A DNA stretch of 64,000 bases from assembly GCF_026153455.1 (NCBI RefSeq), contig NZ_CP110629.1:868001-932000 (forward strand). Reading direction: 5' to 3'. This document shows positions 60,713 to 64,000 of this stretch, in pieces (within the stretch, counting starts at the first letter, position 1; every line of letters begins with the position of its first letter). Source of the stretch: Marinimicrobium sp. C6131 (GTDB lineage: Bacteria > Pseudomonadota > Gammaproteobacteria > Pseudomonadales > Cellvibrionaceae). Under the pieces are notes generated by a model, which was given only the letters and a program-made list of their open reading frames with translations, had not been told where the DNA came from and ran no database searches. The translations under genes were made by a program, and so were the position numbers.

Positions 60713-62020
60713 TTACGCTCGCCGTTGACGACTTTTCTGATTTGGTCGACCGCCATTGCCGTTTTTGCTGGCGCTGGACGGCGCACTGTTACGGGCACGG
60801 TTGCCGGCCGGCTTGCTGCTGCGGCCCCGACCGCCGCCATTGTTCTGGCGACCCAACTGGATGGGCTCCGGGCGAATACTCGGGTCCGGTTCAAAGCCGT
60901 CGACCACAACCTTTTCCACATTGGTTTTGATCAGTTTCTCAATGTTGCGCATGAAGTTGTGCTCATCCACGCACACCAATGAAACCGCCACACCTTCACG
61001 TTCGGCGCGACCGGTGCGACCGATGCGGTGGACGTAATCTTCCGGCACATTGGGCAGTTCGTAGTTCACCACGTAGGGCAGCTGGTCAATGTCGATGCCG
61101 CGAGCGGCGATATCGGTGGCCACCAGGGTGCGAACCTTGCCGCTTTTGAAGTCGGCCAGTGCTTTGGTGCGCGCGCCCTGGCTCTTGTTGCCGTGGATGG
61201 CGGCGGCGGTAATGCCGTCATTCTGCAGTTGCTCGGTCAGACGGTTGGCGCCGTGCTTGGTCCGGGTAAAGACCAGCACCTGTTTCCAGTCGCCATCGCC
61301 AATCAGGTAAGACAACAGCTCACGCTTGCGGTTGCGATCCACCGGGTGAACCCGCTGGGTGATGCGCTCGGCGGTGGTGTTGCGCGGCGCGACTTCGATC
61401 AGCTCCGGCTGGTTCAGCAGTTTGTCCGCCAGTTGCTTGATCTCATCCGAGAAAGTGGCGGAGAACAACAGGGTCTGTTTCTGTTTGGGCAGCAGTTTCA
61501 GGACTTTTTTGATGTCGTGAATAAAGCCCATGTCCAGCATGCGGTCCGCTTCGTCCAGAACCAGGGTTTCCACCCGGTCCAGTTGCAGAGCGTTCTGCTG
61601 TACCAGGTCCAGCAGGCGGCCCGGTGTGGCCACCAGAATGTCGACGCCTTTGCGCAGGGTCATCATCTGGGGGTTGATGCTCACCCCGCCGAAAACCACG
61701 GTGGAGCGCAGCGGCAGATGCTTGCCATAGGTGCGTACGCTGTCGTGCACCTGGGCGGCGAGTTCGCGGGTCGGCGTCAGGATGAGCGCGCGCACCGGGC
61801 GATACTTCTGGCCGGATACGTCTTTACGACTCATGTTTTCCAGCAGTGGCAGGGTAAAACCGGCGGTTTTACCGGTACCGGTCTGGGCGGCCGCCATCAG
61901 ATCGCCGCCTTTGAGGACGGTGGGAATGGCTTTGGCCTGAATGGGCGTAGGTACGGAGTAGCCCGCGTCGTCAAGCGCACGCAGGAGTTCGGCGCGAAGG
62001 CCGAGTTCAGCAAATGTCAT
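60713..62020 (-). CDS. rhlE: DEAD-box RNA helicase RhlE
   Basis: 435 residues; ATP-dependent RNA remodelling in ribosome assembly and mRNA decay. Q motif with GYSVPTPIQAKAIP, Walker A AAQTGTGKT, LVLDEADRMLDMGF (DEAD), SAT as LLFSATFS, and HRIGRTGRAEREG. A basic Arg/Gly/Asn-rich tail binds RNA. ATG 62020 with AGGA upstream; the frame is open 21 codons more. RhlE is favoured over other DEAD proteins by the opening MTFAELGL and tail type. Confidence 0.9.
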   Translation of the reverse strand: MTFAELGLRAELLRALDDAGYSVPTPIQAKAIPTVLKGGDLMAAAQTGTGKTAGFTLPLLENMSRKDVSGQKYRPVRALILTPTRELAAQVHDSVRTYGKHLPLRSTVVFGGVSINPQMMTLRKGVDILVATPGRLLDLVQQNALQLDRVETLVLDEADRMLDMGFIHDIKKVLKLLPKQKQTLLFSATFSDEIKQLADKLLNQPELIEVAPRNTTAERITQRVHPVDRNRKRELLSYLIGDGDWKQVLVFTRTKHGANRLTEQLQNDGITAAAIHGNKSQGARTKALADFKSGKVRTLVATDIAARGIDIDQLPYVVNYELPNVPEDYVHRIGRTGRAEREGVAVSLVCVDEHNFMRNIEKLIKTNVEKVVVDGFEPDPSIRPEPIQLGRQNNGGGRGRSSKPAGNRARNSAPSSASKNGNGGRPNQKSRQRRA

Positions 62021-62219
62021 GAAATGTGTTTCCTGTGGCCCGATCCCTGCCCAACAAATGTGGGTACGGTCTGGGTGAGCCATGATGAGGTATCAGAGAA
62101 GAGCGACGCCGACCGAAGGACGCCGAAGCGCGGACTATAACACAGTTGGTTGGAAAGCGCACGGTACATTTGTTTACCTCAAGAAGCTGTCTCGCATGGG
62201 GGTCTTTGGTTTTGGTTGC

Positions 62220-62246
62220 GGCGGATGCGGCCTCCGGCCTTATCCG
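62220..62246. repeat. REP-like half-unit bordering IS copy 2
   Basis: GCGGATGCGGCCTCCGGCCT followed by TATCCG: the REP unit cut by IS copy 2. Its other part, CGCCCTACGG, lies at 63673-63682. Confidence 0.75.
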
Positions 62247-62546
62247 TATATGGTCTCCTCCCCGTTTGCAAGGTCTCAGTGCTCGATGTCAGGGACAGGT
62301 TGGCTCCCGTATATCCGGCCTGTTGAACGAGGCGGCTTTGTCGCCTCTGGCCTTGATGGAAGATGCGCGCCTGCCGTCCTCATCGCCCTAACGGCCTTTG
62401 GGGCCCTCGGATAAGTCAGGTTTTCGGCAGGCCGGTCTGACCTGTTATGCCATCGATCGCTGTGACCCTCGCAACCTGAGGGAAGGTTTACCTCCGTAAC
62501 TATCTACGTCGCCTCGTTTGTCTATTCCACTCGCTCCCTGATTAAC
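62245..62546 (-). ncRNA. Predicted bridge/seek RNA region of IS copy 2
   Basis: Reverse-strand equivalent of 47357-47658 with the same guide-like segments. Its REP flank differs from that of copy 1 outside the core target string, which shows which target bases are shared. Confidence 0.6.
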
Positions 62547-63581
62547 TTATCCGGCCATTCGCTCCTCGATCGGCCGGTACCGCTCGCCTCGGGCGATGAT
62601 CACCCAGGCCATGCGGACTAACTTGTTGGCCAGCGCTACGGTGGCTTTGTTGAACCCCCGCTCGGCCTTGATGCGCTGGATCCAGCGGCTGAGCGGGTCG
62701 CTTTTCTGGTCCGCTCGTGACACCACCGCCCGAGCTCCGTGGATCACCTGCGCCCGCACATAGGGATCACCCCGTTTGCTGATCCCCAGAAGGACCTCCT
62801 TGCCACCGGTGCTGTTCTGTCTCGGTATTACCCCCAGTGCCGCCGAGGCATCCCGCCCCCGGCCGAACTGCTGGCCATCGCCCATCCAGCCTTTGAGCTG
62901 GCTGGCTACCACCGGGCCAACACCCGGCAGCGCATCCAGGCGTTGGCAGACCTCATCGGCTTTGGCCTGTCGCTTCACCTCCTGGTCATACCAGGCCAAC
63001 TCCTCTTCTACCTCCAGGAAGCGCTGATACTGACGGTGCAGCAACTGCCGAGCCCGTGGGCTCAACTCGTTCTCGGCATCCTCCAGCGCCAGGGGCAGTT
63101 CCCGGCGCAGGGCCGCTATCCCCTCAGGGATGATGACACCGTACTCGGCGAGCAAGCCTCGCAGCCGGTTGCCCATCCGGGTGCGCTCAGCGATCACGCT
63201 GCGGCGCAGCTTGTGCAGCATCTGCTCATCCTGCTGCTCGATACTCTTGATCGCCACCGGGCGGATTCGTCCGTGCTCACAGGCCTCGGCGATCGCCTGG
63301 GCATCGTTGTAGTCGTTCTTCTGGCCCCGCAGATACGCCTTCACATGCTGGGCCGGCAGCAGCTTCACTTCGTGCCCCAGTGCCTGTAGCTTGCGCCCCC
63401 AGTAATGGGCGCTGGCGCAGGCTTCCATGGCTACCTTGCAAGGGGCCAGCTTTGCCATCTGATTAAGCAGTTGCTTGCGGCGCAATTTGCGCCTCCACCC
63501 GCACTGGCCATTCGGGCCCAGTCCGTACACTGCAAACTCATTCTTTGCGAGGTCAATGCCAATCGTTGTAAGCTTTGCCAT
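62547..63581 (-). CDS. IS110-family DEDD transposase, copy 2
   Basis: 344 residues, identical to the copy 1 protein (Asp10, Glu53, Asp90, Asp93, Ser257). Intact, so the element is probably active and the duplication recent. Confidence 0.95.
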   Translation of the reverse strand: MAKLTTIGIDLAKNEFAVYGLGPNGQCGWRRKLRRKQLLNQMAKLAPCKVAMEACASAHYWGRKLQALGHEVKLLPAQHVKAYLRGQKNDYNDAQAIAEACEHGRIRPVAIKSIEQQDEQMLHKLRRSVIAERTRMGNRLRGLLAEYGVIIPEGIAALRRELPLALEDAENELSPRARQLLHRQYQRFLEVEEELAWYDQEVKRQAKADEVCQRLDALPGVGPVVASQLKGWMGDGQQFGRGRDASAALGVIPRQNSTGGKEVLLGISKRGDPYVRAQVIHGARAVVSRADQKSDPLSRWIQRIKAERGFNKATVALANKLVRMAWVIIARGERYRPIEERMAG

Positions 63582-63759
63582 GGTCTCCTCCCACTCATCT
63601 CAGATAGGAACTTATTCCTCCCCTATCTTGGCGCATCGCGACGCCGATTAGGAGGGGAGGAGACCATCTCATCGCCCTACGGAAACCTTTGTGACGGAAA
63701 ATTGACTTGGGGTTATATTTGAGTTTTGTAAGCTATTGAATAATAAAAGAAAATCAGAT

Positions 63760-63775
63760 TGGCACCCTCCTTGCA
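63760..63775 (+). promoter_or_regulatory. Sigma54 promoter at window end
   Basis: TGGCAC-CCTCC-TTGCA, a full RpoN consensus match, 63 bp upstream of the ATG at 63838 and only about 90 bp from the end of IS copy 2. Confidence 0.9.
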
Positions 63776-63837
63776 AAACCCGATATCAAGCAACGGCCCA
63801 GCGCCGGAAAACCGTAACGTGACAGAGGGAGTGCCCC

Positions 63838-64000
63838 ATGGCTGAGGGTGCATCGACCATTTCCGAGAAGTCCGTCGCCCGCGCCAGGGCCGACGTGGTC
63901 AGTCTACGACCGTCGGCGCTACGCCCCGCAGGTGAAGGGGCGGGTGGCGCGCGCGACCAGGGCTTTGACCTGTTTGAGGATCTGTCGCAGCGGCTGGTGA
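63838..64000 (+). CDS. N-terminal fragment, probably FlrB/FleS sensor kinase
   Basis: Open frame running off the window: 54 residues, MAEGASTISEKSVARARADV then an Arg/Ala/Gly-rich stretch and GFDLFEDLSQRLV. GAGGGAG precedes the ATG, and a sigma54 promoter drives it. In Vibrio and Pseudomonas the gene after flrA/fleQ is the sigma54-dependent kinase flrB/fleS, so that is the best guess. The visible part holds no diagnostic domain. Confidence 0.5.
   Translation, partial: MAEGASTISEKSVARARADVVSLRPSALRPAGEGAGGARDQGFDLFEDLSQRLV

Larger units (their letters stand above)
62245..63672 (-). mobile_element. IS110-family (IS1111-type) insertion sequence, copy 2
   Basis: Reverse-oriented 1428-bp copy. 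The region shared with copy 1, including common flank bases, spans 62239-63683 and 46220-47664 (1445 bp each) and appears identical wherever compared. Left junction (in IS orientation) TTCCGTAGGG-CG, right junction CG-GATAAGGCC, so it occupies the same position in a REP-like unit as copy 1. Confidence 0.92.

Noticed and set aside
62082..62414. 110-codon plus-strand frame beginning upstream of rhlE and ending inside the IS
   Set aside because: Its second half is the antisense of the IS 3' non-coding region and recurs at 47489-47677 only because the IS recurs; no gene features.

Overview
The window reads as chromosomal DNA of a marine, polysaccharide-degrading gammaproteobacterium of the Cellvibrionales type (Marinimicrobium/Saccharophagus/Cellvibrio-like). 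Pointers are the Pseudomonas-type gene order rpsP-rimM-trmD-rplS / xerD-dsbC-hom-thrC-recJ / prfB-lysS, a FabY-type ketosynthase, a secreted protein with a discoidin-like module and a long polyserine linker, a LacI regulator facing glucokinase, and a sigma54/sigma28 polar-flagellum cluster. The genus is an inference; no rRNA or tRNA gene is present.

Layout. 1-10.6 kb: small heat-shock gene, an AraC/GATase1 regulator divergent from fabY, the ribosomal operon rpsP-rimM-trmD-rplS, then xerD, dsbC, hom-thrC. 10.6-21.2 kb: recJ, tesA divergent from ybbA-ybbP, a MATE exporter, small genes, a CueR-like regulator and a GtrA/GtrB-like pair. Four intergenic elements with long perfect inverted arms lie only in this part. 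21.4-24.9 kb: prfB (with its programmed frameshift), lysS, cnoX. 25.1-28.0 kb: a LacI-family gene convergent with glk, three identical perfect palindromes TGACAGCGCTGTCA each overlapping a TTGACA -35 box, and a terminator-ended, gene-less transcript unit that looks like an undescribed small RNA controlled by the same repressor. 28.2-30.5 kb: serC-serA. 30.7-43.8 kb: flgBCDE and flgFGHIJKL, each behind a near-perfect sigma54 promoter.

44.1-49.0 kb is an accessory island at the flgL/fliC junction, where pseudomonads often keep glycosylation genes. It holds a class 3 lipase with a DUF6795-like partner, an IS110/IS1111-type insertion sequence, a broken Rpn-type nuclease gene and many REP-like palindromes. 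49.1-56.3 kb: fliC-flaG-fliD-fliS-fliT-fleQ with sigma28 promoters. 56.3-63.7 kb separates fleQ from the next flagellar gene and holds a membrane AraC regulator divergent from a large secreted di-haem protein, rhlE, and a second copy of the same IS in inverted orientation. The window ends in a gene start behind another sigma54 promoter, probably the flrB/fleS sensor kinase.

Most notable reading: both IS copies sit at the same point of a REP-like palindrome (GTAGGGCG / GATAAG), and the long non-coding 3' part of the IS carries short segments that match or complement both target halves and the IS ends, as expected for a bridge (seek) RNA that guides insertion into REP elements. The two inverted copies also bracket the flagellin-to-fleQ block, so recombination between them would invert it.
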